A stretch of DNA of 64,000 nt, from positions 992,001 through 1,056,000 of the forward strand of contig NZ_RKHK01000001.1 in assembly GCF_003752405.1 (NCBI RefSeq), given 5' to 3'. Source of the stretch: Bogoriella caseilytica. Its GTDB lineage: Bacteria; Actinomycetota; Actinomycetes; Actinomycetales; Actinomycetaceae. Shown piece after piece: positions 15,493 through 24,998 of this stretch. Within the stretch, counting starts at the first letter, position 1. Each line of letters opens with the position of its first letter. The notes beneath the pieces were generated by a model. The model was given only the letters and a program-made list of their open reading frames with translations, was not told the DNA's origin and did not search any database. A program made the translations under genes and the position numbers.

Positions 15493-18039
15493 TCATCGCG
15501 GGTCGGCCACACTGAACTCGTAGGTGCCGGAACCGACCTGCTGCTCAGTCCGCCCGGGCAGCTCGATCGTTGCGGTGGTGTTCGCCGGGATGAGAGCCCG
15601 CACCGTCATCTCCCCGCCCTCAATGCGCCAGGAGGACTCAGCCATGCCGTAAGGCGTCTCATGACGGGCTGTCGCGTGGTCGATGCCAACCACGGGCGTC
15701 GGCGCGATCCGAAGCTTCCGGTAGCCCGGCGCTGCCGGGGCCAGCCCGGCGAGCGAGCGATAGAGCCAGTCGGCCACTGCACCGAAGGCATAGTGGTTGA
15801 AAGAGGTCATCTGACCGGGGTTGATCGTGCCATCCGGGAGCATGGAGTCCCATCGCTCCCACACGGTCGTCGCACCCATGGTCACCGCATAGAGCCACGA
15901 GGGCACCTTGGTCTGGAGCAGCAGTTTTCCTGCGACTTCTGCGTGTCCCGTTCGGGTCAGGGCATCGCTGATGATCGGTGTGCCGACGAACCCCGTCCCG
16001 ATGGTGTCTCCGGCTTCGGCGACGAGCTCCGCCAGCCGGTCACCCATGAGCCCCGCGGTCTCCTCATCGACTAGGTCGAAGACGATCGCCATGGCGTAGG
16101 CGGTCTGCGTGTCCGAACTCATGCGCCCACCGGGCTCGACGAAGGCCGCATGGAAGGCGTGGAGCACCCGGTCGGCCTCCTGGGCGTAGTGCTGCGACTC
16201 CTGCTCGTGACCGAGGATGCCAGCGGCACGGGCCACCAGGCGTGCCGAGCGGATCACGTGCGCCGTCGCCACCAGATCCTTGTCGGTCTTCGCCTCGCCG
16301 GGGTGCGCGGGTGGCGAATCAGGATCGAGCCAATCACCGAACTGGAAGTCCCCCTCCCACAGGCCTTTCCTGCCTGCCTTCTGCAGCAGCACATCCGCCC
16401 AGGCCTTCATCGACGGGAAGTGATCGCGCAGGGTGTCGAGGTCTCCGAAGCGCTCGTAGAGGACGAGCGGCACCACGGTGGTCGCATCGCCCCAGGCGGC
16501 GGCGGGTTCCCCGCCACCCTCGAGTACCTGAGGGATCACGAATCCACAGACTCCCCCGTTCCCCGCCTGCTCTGCCGCGACGTCGCGCAGCCATCCGGTC
16601 AGGAAGGCGTGGGAATCGAACAGGGTGGACGCAGTCGGGCTGAACACCTGGATGTCTCCGGTCCAGCCGAGGCGTTCGTTGCGCTGGGGGCAGTCAGTGG
16701 GGACGGAGACGAAGTTGCCCCGCATGCCCCAGACGACGTTCTCGTGCAAACGGTTCACGAGCTCGTGCGAGGACTCGAACCAGCCCGTCCTGCGCATGTC
16801 GGAGGTGATCACCACCGCCGTGACCGCAGCAGGATCGACCTCGCCGGGCCAGTCGCCCACCTCCGCATAGCGGAACCCATGGAAGGTGAACTCGGGCTCG
16901 AAGACGTCCTCGCCGCCGGAGAGCACTAGGTGGTCGGTGGCCTTGGCCTCGCGCAACGGGCGGGTCCCCAACTCACCGTGTTCGAGCACTTCCGCGTGCC
17001 GCAGGGTGATGACGTGCCCTGCGGGGCCGGTCACGCGCACGCGGAGGCGCCCCACGAGATTCTGGCCGAAGTCCAGCACTGTCCGGCCCGAGGGGGTGGT
17101 GATCACTTCGCGCACGGAGAGCTCTTCGGTGCGGCGCACCGGCTCGGCGACCATCGCCTCCGGGACCACGTCCACGGCTCGGACCTGGGCGCCGGGCCAG
17201 GCGTGGTCGTCGAAGCCCGGTGCGTCCCAACCGCTCTCCACGCGCCGGGCGTCAATCCGTTCGCCGTGGTAGAGACTGGATGACACCAACGGGCCGGTAG
17301 CGGCGCCCTTCCACTGCGGGCCGGTGGCCACCACCTCAGTGGTGCCGTCGGTGTACGTCAGGTGCAGCTGGGCAGCCACGGCCGGCTGCTCACCATAGAA
17401 GCGCCGTCCCGCGCCATGGAAGCCGTACTCCTCGGTGTACCAGCACCCGGCGAAGCGGACCCCGATGGCGTTCTCACCTTGGCGCACCAGTTCGGTGACA
17501 TCGGTGCATTCGTGTTCGATGCGGTACTGGTAGCTGGTCCAGCCAGGCTTGAGCACGGCGTCGTCGACATCCCGGCCGTTGATCGAGACCTGATAGACGC
17601 CCTGGGCGGTGGCATACAGCACGGCTGCGGTCACTTCCCGCGCGGCTTCGAACTCGGTCCGCATCAAGCCCGGGCTCGCGATGCCCTCCGGGGCAGCCAG
17701 CTCGATGAAGTCGGCTTGCCACTCCCCCGCGCCCAGGAACGTGGCCCTGATCTCGACCGGGTCACTCCACTCGCTCACCTGGCCATCACTCCCAGTCACA
17801 CGCACCTCGATGCGGTGCCGGGCCCGCGGGCTCAGCGGGGCGAAGGGCCAGTCGACCAGCACCGACTCGCTGGTCTCGAGCTGGGCGATCTGCTCGCCGT
17901 CGAGACGAAGCTCGGCTGCGCTCTGGTGCCAGTCCTGGGTGTCGGTCTCCACCAGCCAGGTCAGCCGCGGTCGCGGCACATCGGCATAGTGGCCATCCCG
18001 CCGACGCTCGATACGGACTTCGGTGACGTGAGTACTCAT
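15493..18039 (-). CDS. Alpha-L-rhamnosidase, glycoside hydrolase family 78
   Basis: 848 residues. It has the multidomain GH78 layout: N-terminal beta domains containing LRLRHAEVLEHG-like strands (seen as VITLRHAEVLEHGELG), then an (alpha/alpha)6 barrel. The catalytic-region motif DCPQRNERLGWTGD lies near residues 444-462, and the C-terminal beta domain carries ETPYGMAESSW. No signal peptide is present, so it acts in the cytoplasm on imported rhamnosides, releasing L-rhamnose by inversion. It is the last gene of the importer operon, 16 bases after the MalG-like permease. The natural aglycone or linked sugar cannot be read from sequence. Confidence 0.93.
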   Translation of the reverse strand: MSTHVTEVRIERRRDGHYADVPRPRLTWLVETDTQDWHQSAAELRLDGEQIAQLETSESVLVDWPFAPLSPRARHRIEVRVTGSDGQVSEWSDPVEIRATFLGAGEWQADFIELAAPEGIASPGLMRTEFEAAREVTAAVLYATAQGVYQVSINGRDVDDAVLKPGWTSYQYRIEHECTDVTELVRQGENAIGVRFAGCWYTEEYGFHGAGRRFYGEQPAVAAQLHLTYTDGTTEVVATGPQWKGAATGPLVSSSLYHGERIDARRVESGWDAPGFDDHAWPGAQVRAVDVVPEAMVAEPVRRTEELSVREVITTPSGRTVLDFGQNLVGRLRVRVTGPAGHVITLRHAEVLEHGELGTRPLREAKATDHLVLSGGEDVFEPEFTFHGFRYAEVGDWPGEVDPAAVTAVVITSDMRRTGWFESSHELVNRLHENVVWGMRGNFVSVPTDCPQRNERLGWTGDIQVFSPTASTLFDSHAFLTGWLRDVAAEQAGNGGVCGFVIPQVLEGGGEPAAAWGDATTVVPLVLYERFGDLDTLRDHFPSMKAWADVLLQKAGRKGLWEGDFQFGDWLDPDSPPAHPGEAKTDKDLVATAHVIRSARLVARAAGILGHEQESQHYAQEADRVLHAFHAAFVEPGGRMSSDTQTAYAMAIVFDLVDEETAGLMGDRLAELVAEAGDTIGTGFVGTPIISDALTRTGHAEVAGKLLLQTKVPSWLYAVTMGATTVWERWDSMLPDGTINPGQMTSFNHYAFGAVADWLYRSLAGLAPAAPGYRKLRIAPTPVVGIDHATARHETPYGMAESSWRIEGGEMTVRALIPANTTATIELPGRTEQQVGSGTYEFSVADPR

Positions 18040-18055
18040 CGCGTATTGCTCGCTT

Positions 18056-18886
18056 TCAGCCCTTGACCGCGCCGGAGGTCATACCGGCGACGATCTGGCG
18101 GTTGAAGAAGATGAACATGATCAGAGGGGGGATCGTGATGAGGAGAGTGTTCGTAAAGAGCAAGTTCCACTGGTTCGCCGCCTGTGCGCTCATGAGGTTG
18201 TAGAGCGTCAACTGCACAGTGGCGTTCTCATCGCCCGGCAGGAAGTACAGCGGGTGTACGAAGTCGTTGAAGACGTTCACGGCCTGCACGACGATCACGG
18301 TGATGACCGTAGGTTTCATGAGTGGCAGGATGACGCGGAAGAAGAGCCGCACCGGCCCGGCACCGTCGATCAGCGCCGCCTCGTCCAGCTCCCGAGGGAT
18401 CGTGCCCACGAAGGCTCGGAAGAGCAGGATGCAGAACGAGATACCGAAGGTCGCCTGCACCAGGACCAGACCGGGAATGGTGCGGAAGAGGCCGAGCCCT
18501 TGCAGGAGCCAGATGGTCGGCACCACGGCCGGCGGGACGATCAGTCCCGCGAGAACGAGGAAGTTCACCAGCGGGTTCCACCTGCTCGACCGCCGGGCCA
18601 GCACATACCCCACCATCGCCGAGATGATCACCATGATCGTCACGGCAGACACGGTGATCACGGTGGAGTTGATAAAGGCGCGAATCACCACGCCGTTGCG
18701 CATCGTCAGCACCTCGGTCAGGTTCTCGACGAAGGCCAGTTGCTCCGGCCAGGAGAACTCCAGACGAGAGGCCTCAGCCGGGGTTTTCATTGCTTGGAGC
18801 ACCACGAAGATGAACGGGACAATGAAGACCACGATGGAGGCCACGATGGCGATCACGCCGGTGAGGCCGCGGTGTTTCGCCTTCAT
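18056..18886 (-). CDS. Carbohydrate ABC transporter permease, MalG type
   Basis: 276 residues from ATG 18886, which overlaps the preceding permease stop (ATGA). The open frame continues upstream but would run through the other permease. There are six predicted membrane segments. The EAA loop, which contacts the ATPase, is represented by PRELDEAALIDGAGPVRLFF. With the MalF-like partner it forms the membrane channel of the rhamnoside importer. Confidence 0.92.
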   Translation of the reverse strand: MKAKHRGLTGVIAIVASIVVFIVPFIFVVLQAMKTPAEASRLEFSWPEQLAFVENLTEVLTMRNGVVIRAFINSTVITVSAVTIMVIISAMVGYVLARRSSRWNPLVNFLVLAGLIVPPAVVPTIWLLQGLGLFRTIPGLVLVQATFGISFCILLFRAFVGTIPRELDEAALIDGAGPVRLFFRVILPLMKPTVITVIVVQAVNVFNDFVHPLYFLPGDENATVQLTLYNLMSAQAANQWNLLFTNTLLITIPPLIMFIFFNRQIVAGMTSGAVKG

Positions 18887-19830
18887 CGGTCCACCGCCTT
18901 GCGGTTGATGAGGATGGTGATCGGCACCATGACGGCGGTCACCACCACGAACAGGATCACGTTGCCCGCGGTGGAGAGACCGTAGAAGCCGGCCTGGTAC
19001 TGCTTGTAGATCACCGAGGCGATCACGTCCGAGGCGAAGCCCGGCCCACCACCGGTGGTGGCCCAGATGAGGTCGAAGGTCCGCAGGCCACCGATCAACG
19101 ACAGGATGATCACCGTGCCGGTCGCCGGCATGACCAGCGGCAGCGTGATGGTGCGGAACTGCTGCCACCGGCCGGCACCATCGATCTGAGCCGCCTCGTA
19201 GTACTCCCGTGGGATGGTCGCCAGGCCGGCGATGTAGATCAGTGTGGCAATCCCCAGGCCTTTCCAGATATCAACACCGGCCACCGTCAGGAGCGCGATA
19301 TTCGGATCGGTGAACCAACCGGGCCCGGAAATGCCGAACCAGCCCAGCATCGCATTCACCACACCGTCGAAGGGATCCAGCATGGCGGTGGCCATCACCC
19401 CGACGCCGATCGTGGAGACCAGCACCGGAAAGAAGACCACGGAGCGTAGATACCCTCGCGCCACGATCTGCGAGGTAAGCAGGACGGCCAGGGCGAGCCC
19501 GATCACCACCTTGGCGCCGGAGGTCGTGACGCCGAAGATGAAGGTGTTGATGAAGCCTTGCCGCAACTGCGGTTCCGAGAAGAACCTGATGTAGTTCTCC
19601 AAGCCGATGAACTGCGCATCGAAAAGGGTCCAGCGGGTGAGGCTGAAATAGAAAGACGCGAAGGTCGGGATGGCAAAGAAGACGAGATAGAGCACGCCTG
19701 CCGGAATGTAGAACCACATCGGGTAGGCGTGACGGGATATCACCGAACTCCCCGCCCGCCCCGGCCGGGACCTGCGCGAGGGGCGACCCCGGGTGAGGTG
19801 GGTTCGCGCCTCGCGGGTGGTGGCGCTCAC
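18883..19830 (-). CDS. Carbohydrate ABC transporter permease, MalF/UgpA type
   Basis: 315 residues from GTG 19830, overlapping the binding-protein stop. The first 30 residues are Arg-rich and cytoplasmic, followed by six predicted membrane segments beginning YIPAGVLYLVFFAIPTF. The EAA loop reads PREYYEAAQIDGAGRWQQF. It pairs with the next gene. No ATPase is encoded in the cluster; a shared MsmK-like ATPase elsewhere is the usual solution in Actinobacteria. Confidence 0.92.
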   Translation of the reverse strand: MSATTREARTHLTRGRPSRRSRPGRAGSSVISRHAYPMWFYIPAGVLYLVFFAIPTFASFYFSLTRWTLFDAQFIGLENYIRFFSEPQLRQGFINTFIFGVTTSGAKVVIGLALAVLLTSQIVARGYLRSVVFFPVLVSTIGVGVMATAMLDPFDGVVNAMLGWFGISGPGWFTDPNIALLTVAGVDIWKGLGIATLIYIAGLATIPREYYEAAQIDGAGRWQQFRTITLPLVMPATGTVIILSLIGGLRTFDLIWATTGGGPGFASDVIASVIYKQYQAGFYGLSTAGNVILFVVVTAVMVPITILINRKAVDR

Positions 19831-21140
19831 CAACCGTCGAGGCCCAGCTGGCGGGCCTGGTTGATGACGTCCTCGTCGTAACGCTCCGCAGCGCTCTGGG
19901 CGTCGCGGATGCCGGAGCCCACCTCGACGAGGATGTGCTCGAGGTTCGGCCCCTTGACGGGCGACAAGTACTCCAAGGCGGGCGCCGTGCGCCCTTGCTC
20001 CACATAGGCCTCGATGTCGGTCAGCAGTGGCGCGACGTCATCCGGCAGGTCGCACGTGCCGGGGAAAGGCCCACCGGGATTGAGGTGCTCGAGCTGGAGT
20101 TCGCAACCACGCTCCGAGGTGATGAAGGCGACGAAGTCACGTGCCGCCTCCAGTTCGTCTCCCTCGGTGCTCTGCGGAATGTAGATACCCGTGGCCTGCC
20201 AGATCGTGGCCTGGGTGTGGTCGGCGTCTTGCGCGGGGATCGCGAAGAAGCCCAGGTCGTCCACGTGGTCGGGACTGTTCTGTTGGGTGTGGGTCAGCAC
20301 CGTGTTGGTGAGCATGGGGTAGTGAGCGCCCTCGCCTTCCGCGACCATGCGCGATCCGGCGGCATCGTCGGCCGAGGCGAAGTTCTCGTTGAAATAGCCG
20401 GCGTCATACACAGCCTGGTGGTGTTCGAAGGCATGGACTGCCGGCTCGTCCGCGTACCGGCGGTTGTTCGCGGTGTACTCCTCAGCCCAGTCCGGATCCT
20501 GAGCGGCGACATTGGCGAAGTCTCCCAGTACGAAAAGCTGAGAGGTGTAGGTGGAGCCGTAGGTCTGGATGACGGGGTCGTACCCCGCCGCGGCGATCTC
20601 TTCGTTGTTGGCCATGAAATCGTCCCAGCTCTGCGGTATCTCCAGGCCGAGCTCGTCGTAGATCGGCCGGTTGTAGATGATGCCGCCGCCGAACGTGGCC
20701 CCCCAGGCATTCCCGTAGATGCCGTTGTCGGTGCTGACCGTGGTCACGAAGTCGTCGTCGAGATCGTCGATCCATGGCGCATCGCTCTGGTCGACCAGCA
20801 CCTGATCGGGCGTGAGCGCCTGGAAGAGCGAGCCACTGTTGTAGATGAACACGTCGGCCATCTCCCCCGTGGCCAGGCGCGTCTTGACCAGGTTGTCACC
20901 GTCGCCGCCGCCGGGACGGGTGTCGACCGTGACGGTGACGTCCTCGTTCTCCTCGGAGAACGCCGCCGCCAGATCTTCGGCGAGAGAGATGGTGTGCGGC
21001 TGATTGTCGACGAGGAAGCTGATCTCGACCGACTCGCCGCCTCCGGCGCCATTGGAACAGGCGGCGAGGACGAGACCTATGGAGAGCGCGGCACCAGTGG
21101 CCGCGAGGAGCTGCGTGCGGGGCTGCGACGTTGCAGTCAT
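19827..21140 (-). CDS. Extracellular sugar-binding lipoprotein (ABC importer)
   Basis: 437 residues from ATG 21140, with AAAGGGAA upstream. The lipoprotein signal peptide ends LVLAACSN with the lipidated Cys at residue 28. The mature part is a family 1 solute-binding protein. It would capture a rhamnose-containing oligosaccharide or glycoside and deliver it to the two downstream permeases. It is the first gene of an operon of four (binding protein, two permeases, GH78). Confidence 0.92.
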   Translation of the reverse strand: MTATSQPRTQLLAATGAALSIGLVLAACSNGAGGGESVEISFLVDNQPHTISLAEDLAAAFSEENEDVTVTVDTRPGGGDGDNLVKTRLATGEMADVFIYNSGSLFQALTPDQVLVDQSDAPWIDDLDDDFVTTVSTDNGIYGNAWGATFGGGIIYNRPIYDELGLEIPQSWDDFMANNEEIAAAGYDPVIQTYGSTYTSQLFVLGDFANVAAQDPDWAEEYTANNRRYADEPAVHAFEHHQAVYDAGYFNENFASADDAAGSRMVAEGEGAHYPMLTNTVLTHTQQNSPDHVDDLGFFAIPAQDADHTQATIWQATGIYIPQSTEGDELEAARDFVAFITSERGCELQLEHLNPGGPFPGTCDLPDDVAPLLTDIEAYVEQGRTAPALEYLSPVKGPNLEHILVEVGSGIRDAQSAAERYDEDVINQARQLGLDGW

Positions 21141-21531
21141 GAGATTCCCTTTCGTACCTGAGGGATCAGGGGTGGAGTCGAACCGTGATGCGGCTGGCCA
21201 CTGAGCCGGCCTCATGGGAAGCGCGGCGGGGGCCACACCTGGGGTGCTGCCCGGCCGCGCCGACGGACCTGGATCGGTATGGAGATGTGCGCGTCGGTGA
21301 CCGTTGACCGGCTGCCGGAGTCGCGCAGGATGGGCGTCGACACTGATGCCTTCCTGTGCTCCGTCACACTAAATTGAATCCTTTCACTCGTCAACGGTCC
21401 GCACCCGACATCCTGGTCTCGGTTCAGTCACGGCACCGCGCTCGGGGCCCGCGACCCGACGACCACCCCGGGGAACACGCCGGCGTGAAGGGAGCCCGCC
21501 GTATGCTTGCCACCGAGGAGAGGGGACCATG
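21141..21531. other. Intergenic control region between the importer operon and the divergent lacI gene
   Basis: About 390 bases with no convincing gene. The LacI operator and predicted -10 of the importer operon lie at 21366-21390. From there to the lipoprotein start is an untranslated leader of roughly 220 bases in which I see no recognisable riboswitch or strong hairpin. The lacI side holds a strong ribosome binding site (GAGGAGAGGGG) directly before the start. Confidence 0.6.
21366..21390 (-). promoter_or_regulatory. LacI-type operator and -10 element of the rhamnoside importer operon
   Basis: TGAATCCTTTCA (21375-21386) within TTGAATCCTTTCACTCG, nearly the same as the rhaI site. Immediately downstream on the minus strand is TAGTGT (21366-21371), a TANNNT -10 box. 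The operator would overlap the spacer and -35 region, giving direct repression. Confidence 0.75.
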
Positions 21532-22539
21532 GCTGCACCGCTCAATGGCCGCGCGCGGGCAAGCATCGCTGATGTGGCCGCGCGCGCCGGTGTGTCGGTC
21601 GGCACCGTGTCCAACGTGCTCAATCGCCCGGAACGGGTCAGTAAGCACACGCGTGCGCGCGTCGAAGCTGCCGTCCAGGATCTCGCCTTCGTCCGCAACG
21701 GTTCAGCACGCCAGCTCCGCCAGGGGGTTCCCTCGGTGGTGGGCGCCATCGTGCTGGACATCGAGAACCCCTTCTTCACCGCTGCGGCCCGCGGCGTGGA
21801 GGATCGCCTCTCGCGTGACTCGCACACCCTGATGCTCGGCAGCTCGGACGAGGATCCCGCGCGTCAGGCCAGACTCTTACAGCAGTTCGAGGAGCACGGT
21901 GTGCGTGGCGTGCTGATCACCCCGCCGGACGAGACCATGACCGCCATCGAACAACTCCGCGAGCGCGGCACCCCCGTGGTGCTGCTCGACCGGCTGAGCG
22001 ACCATCCGGACATCTCCTCCGTCTCAGTGGACAACGTGCACGGTGCCAAGCTCGCCGTGCGGCATCTGCTGGACCTCGGACACACGGACATCGCCTTCCT
22101 CAACGGTCACACCAGCATCCCCCAGTGCGCCGAGCGCCGGCAGGGAGCCCGCCAAGCGCTAGCCGAGGCCGGTGCCGATCCCGACTCGCTCGTCGAGCTC
22201 ACGCTGAGCTCGCTCAGCTCCGAGGGCGGTTCCGCGGCGATGTCCACGGTGCTGGAAGAGCACTCCGAGGTCACCGCCACCTTCTGCATCAACGACATGG
22301 TGGCCCTGGGTGCGCTGTGGTCCTTACGTGAGCGAAGGGTCGCGGTCCCGAGCGGCATGGCGCTGGTGGGCTACGACGATGTGTCCTTCGCGCCCGTTCT
22401 CGCTCCCCCGCTCACCTCGGTGCGTCAGCCTGCGCGCGAGATGGGATTCCGGGCCGCCGACCTCCTACTCGGTGGTGGACCTGCCCAGCAGGTCGTGCAC
22501 CGGCCCGAACTGGTGATCCGCACCTCCACCGCGGGGTGA
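21529..22539 (+). CDS. LacI-family regulator of the rhamnoside genes
   Basis: 336 residues, ATG 21529 after GAGGAGAGGGGACC. The N-terminal helix-turn-helix VAARAGVSVGTVSNVLN lies at about residues 15-31, and the hinge helix is in ASARQLRQG. A periplasmic-binding-protein-like sensor domain follows and includes CINDMVALGALWSL. It is divergent from the importer operon. The two TGAATC(G/C)TTTCA sites are its likely targets. The inducer is probably rhamnose, rhamnulose or an imported rhamnoside (inference). Confidence 0.92.
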   Translation: MAAPLNGRARASIADVAARAGVSVGTVSNVLNRPERVSKHTRARVEAAVQDLAFVRNGSARQLRQGVPSVVGAIVLDIENPFFTAAARGVEDRLSRDSHTLMLGSSDEDPARQARLLQQFEEHGVRGVLITPPDETMTAIEQLRERGTPVVLLDRLSDHPDISSVSVDNVHGAKLAVRHLLDLGHTDIAFLNGHTSIPQCAERRQGARQALAEAGADPDSLVELTLSSLSSEGGSAAMSTVLEEHSEVTATFCINDMVALGALWSLRERRVAVPSGMALVGYDDVSFAPVLAPPLTSVRQPAREMGFRAADLLLGGGPAQQVVHRPELVIRTSTAG

Positions 22540-22566
22540 CCGCTGCGCCCGGGGCCGGTCCGCAGA

Positions 22567-22594
22567 GCCGGTGGCAGCACCCGCTGCCACCGGC
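22567..22594. terminator. Bidirectional hairpin between lacI and the GH3 gene
   Basis: GCCGGTGGCAG and CTGCCACCGGC form a perfect 11-base stem with a 6-base loop, centred between the convergent lacI and GH3 genes. No T-tract follows. Confidence 0.65.
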
Positions 22595-22600
22595 CGCGAG

Positions 22601-24910
22601 TTAGTTACCGGCCACTGCGGCGCTGACGCGCTCCAACCACTCCTCGGTCACCGGAGTGCCGGGGAACCGGGAGAGCCGCCGGATCGGGATGGCAGCGATC
22701 ATGCGGGCCGATTCGGGCCTGGTCAGCATCGTCTCCAGCCTCGTGCCAGCAATCACCTCGGCGAGCTGCGGACCAGCCTGCGGATGCGCCAGCCACTGAC
22801 TCGCGGGCGAGTCCGGATCCAGCGGGAGCACCACCAGCTCCCCCTCAAGGTCGACGGAGGCACTCAGCGCAATCTCACGCGAGGAGGGCCCGACGTCGAG
22901 GGTGAAGGTGCCGCGTTCGGCGATCCAGCGGCGCAGGCGCGGGTGCCAGTAGGAGAAGGCGCGTGCGTCGAGGTCGATCTCAGCCGTCTTCGACTCGCCA
23001 GGCTCCAGCGCGAGCTTGGCGAAGCTCTTGAGCTCGCGCTCTGGGCGGAAGACCGAGGAGTCCTCGTCGCGCACATACACCTGAGCGATCTCCTTGCCGG
23101 CCCGCTCGCCGGTGTTGGTCACGGTGAAGCGAACCCGCACGCTCGGCTCCACGCCGTCGTCGAGGACGGTGACCTGCACATCGGAGTACGCGAAGCTCGT
23201 GTAGGACAGGCCGTGCCCGAAGGGGTAGGCCACCGGCAGAGCGCGGGAGTCATACCAGCGGTACCCGATCAGCACGCCTTCGCCGTACCGGACCACCTCG
23301 CCGTCACCGGGGAAGTTCCCCTGGGCGGGGTTGTGCTCCAGGAGCAGCGGGGAGGTCTCGGCGAGCTTGCCGGAAGGGTTGACCGCGCCGGTGAGTACGT
23401 CCACCAGCGCCGGGCCACCGGCCTGGCCGGGAAGCCAGGCCTCGAGTACGGCGTCGGCGTGACCCTGCCAGGAAGCGATCTCCACCGGCGAGCCATTGGT
23501 CAGCACCACGATCACCTGTTCACTGACCTTGGCCACGGCTTCCAGCAGGGCGATCTGCTGGGCGGGCAGATCCATGTGGTCACGGTCGTAGCCCTCGGAC
23601 TCGTAAGCGTCAGGCAACCCCAGGAACACCAGGGACGTGGCGGCACCCTGAGCTGCCTGCACCGCCTCCTCCCGCAAGACCGCCAGTTCCGTCTCGTCCA
23701 CGTCGTCGCTGAGGGCGAAACCTGGGGCGAAGTCGAGCTCGCGGCCGGCGAGACGCTCCTGGAGTGCGCTCCAGGCGTCGTCGAGACGGGTGGGGGTCAC
23801 CTGCGAGCTGCCACCACCGCCGAAGCGCGGGGAGCGGGCGAACTCGCCGATGACGGCCACCGGCCCGCCCTCCGGCGCGAGCGGCAAGGCGCCACGGTCG
23901 TTCTTCAGCAGCACCAGGCTCTCGGCAGCCGCCTCCCGAGCCAAGGCATGATGCGCAGCCTCGTCGAAGTCGCCGGTGTAGCTGGGGTGGGCGGATCGAG
24001 CGACCAGCTCCAGCACCCGCTTCGCGGCGACGTCGATCTCCGCTTCGGTGAGCGTGCCGGCCTCCAGGGCGCCGCGCACCGCGGCGGCCCCGGAACCTCC
24101 CGAGGAAGGCATTTCCAGATCCAGACCGGCCGCGACCGCACGGTCACGGTCGACGACCGCTCCCCAGTCGGAGACGACGAGCCCGTCAAAGCCCCATTCC
24201 TCGCGCAGCACAGTGGTGAGCAGCCACGGGTCCTGGGAGGCGTGGACGCCGTTGATCCGGTTGTAGGAGCACATCACCGTCCACGGCTGGTGGCGCGTGA
24301 CCACGGCCTCGAAGGCGGGGAAGTAGATCTCACGCAGGGTGCGCTCGTCCACCTCGGCGGAGACGGTGAGCCGGTCGGCCTCCTGGTTGTTCGCGGCGAA
24401 GTGCTTCAGCGACGTGCCCACACCCCGGCTCTGCACGCCCTCGACGAAGGCCGAAGCCAGCTCACCGGCCAGGTGGGGGTCCTCCGAGAAGTACTCAAAG
24501 TTCCGCCCGCACAGCGGCGAGCGCTTCATGTTGACGCCCGGCCCCAGCAGCACCGAGACGCCCAGCGCCAGTGACTCCTCCGCCAGAGCCTCCCCGATGC
24601 GGCGGAGCAGGCCGGTGTCCCAGGAGGAGGCGGTGGCGGCTGCGATGGGGAAGGCGACGGCCTTCGTGGCCTCCAGGATGCCGAGGTTGTCACCGTCGTC
24701 GATCTGGGCGCGCAGACCGTGCGGACCGTCGGCCACCATGATCTGCGGCACGCCGAGACGCTCCACGGCCGTGGTCCGCCAGAAGTCTTCGCCGTCGAGG
24801 AGGGAGATCTTCTCCTCGAGGGTCAGCTCGGCGAGCACCGTGGCGGGATCGAAGCGCTGCGCCTCCGGCTGTGTGGCTTCGGACGTCGTGGGCACGGGGG
24901 TGCTCGTCAT
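22601..24910 (-). CDS. Glycoside hydrolase family 3 (beta-glucosidase-like)
   Basis: 769 residues from ATG 24910, preceded by AAGGAGA. The frame is open upstream, but without a comparable ribosome binding site. The GH3 N-terminal barrel carries VADGPHGLR and the nucleophile motif GLVVSDWGA (Asp near residue 246). The central alpha/beta sandwich and a C-terminal fibronectin-III-like domain (KEIAQVYVRDEDS) complete the usual three-domain layout. There is no signal peptide, so it works inside the cell. Next to the rhamnoside system it may cleave the glucose left after rhamnose removal, though the substrate is inferred. Confidence 0.92.
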   Translation of the reverse strand: MTSTPVPTTSEATQPEAQRFDPATVLAELTLEEKISLLDGEDFWRTTAVERLGVPQIMVADGPHGLRAQIDDGDNLGILEATKAVAFPIAAATASSWDTGLLRRIGEALAEESLALGVSVLLGPGVNMKRSPLCGRNFEYFSEDPHLAGELASAFVEGVQSRGVGTSLKHFAANNQEADRLTVSAEVDERTLREIYFPAFEAVVTRHQPWTVMCSYNRINGVHASQDPWLLTTVLREEWGFDGLVVSDWGAVVDRDRAVAAGLDLEMPSSGGSGAAAVRGALEAGTLTEAEIDVAAKRVLELVARSAHPSYTGDFDEAAHHALAREAAAESLVLLKNDRGALPLAPEGGPVAVIGEFARSPRFGGGGSSQVTPTRLDDAWSALQERLAGRELDFAPGFALSDDVDETELAVLREEAVQAAQGAATSLVFLGLPDAYESEGYDRDHMDLPAQQIALLEAVAKVSEQVIVVLTNGSPVEIASWQGHADAVLEAWLPGQAGGPALVDVLTGAVNPSGKLAETSPLLLEHNPAQGNFPGDGEVVRYGEGVLIGYRWYDSRALPVAYPFGHGLSYTSFAYSDVQVTVLDDGVEPSVRVRFTVTNTGERAGKEIAQVYVRDEDSSVFRPERELKSFAKLALEPGESKTAEIDLDARAFSYWHPRLRRWIAERGTFTLDVGPSSREIALSASVDLEGELVVLPLDPDSPASQWLAHPQAGPQLAEVIAGTRLETMLTRPESARMIAAIPIRRLSRFPGTPVTEEWLERVSAAVAGN

Positions 24911-24998
24911 CGAGTCTCCTTGATCGGGTGAGCCTCCATCGTGGCAGGTCACGGCCGCAGAGGGCCACCTCTGCTGCCGCTTCAGGCAGGCAGCGCGC

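Noticed and set aside
22571-24574. 667-codon open frame antisense to the GH3 gene
   Set aside because: Composition is His/Gly/Arg/Val-rich as expected from the reverse of a GC-rich gene. No domain is seen and GH3 is certain.
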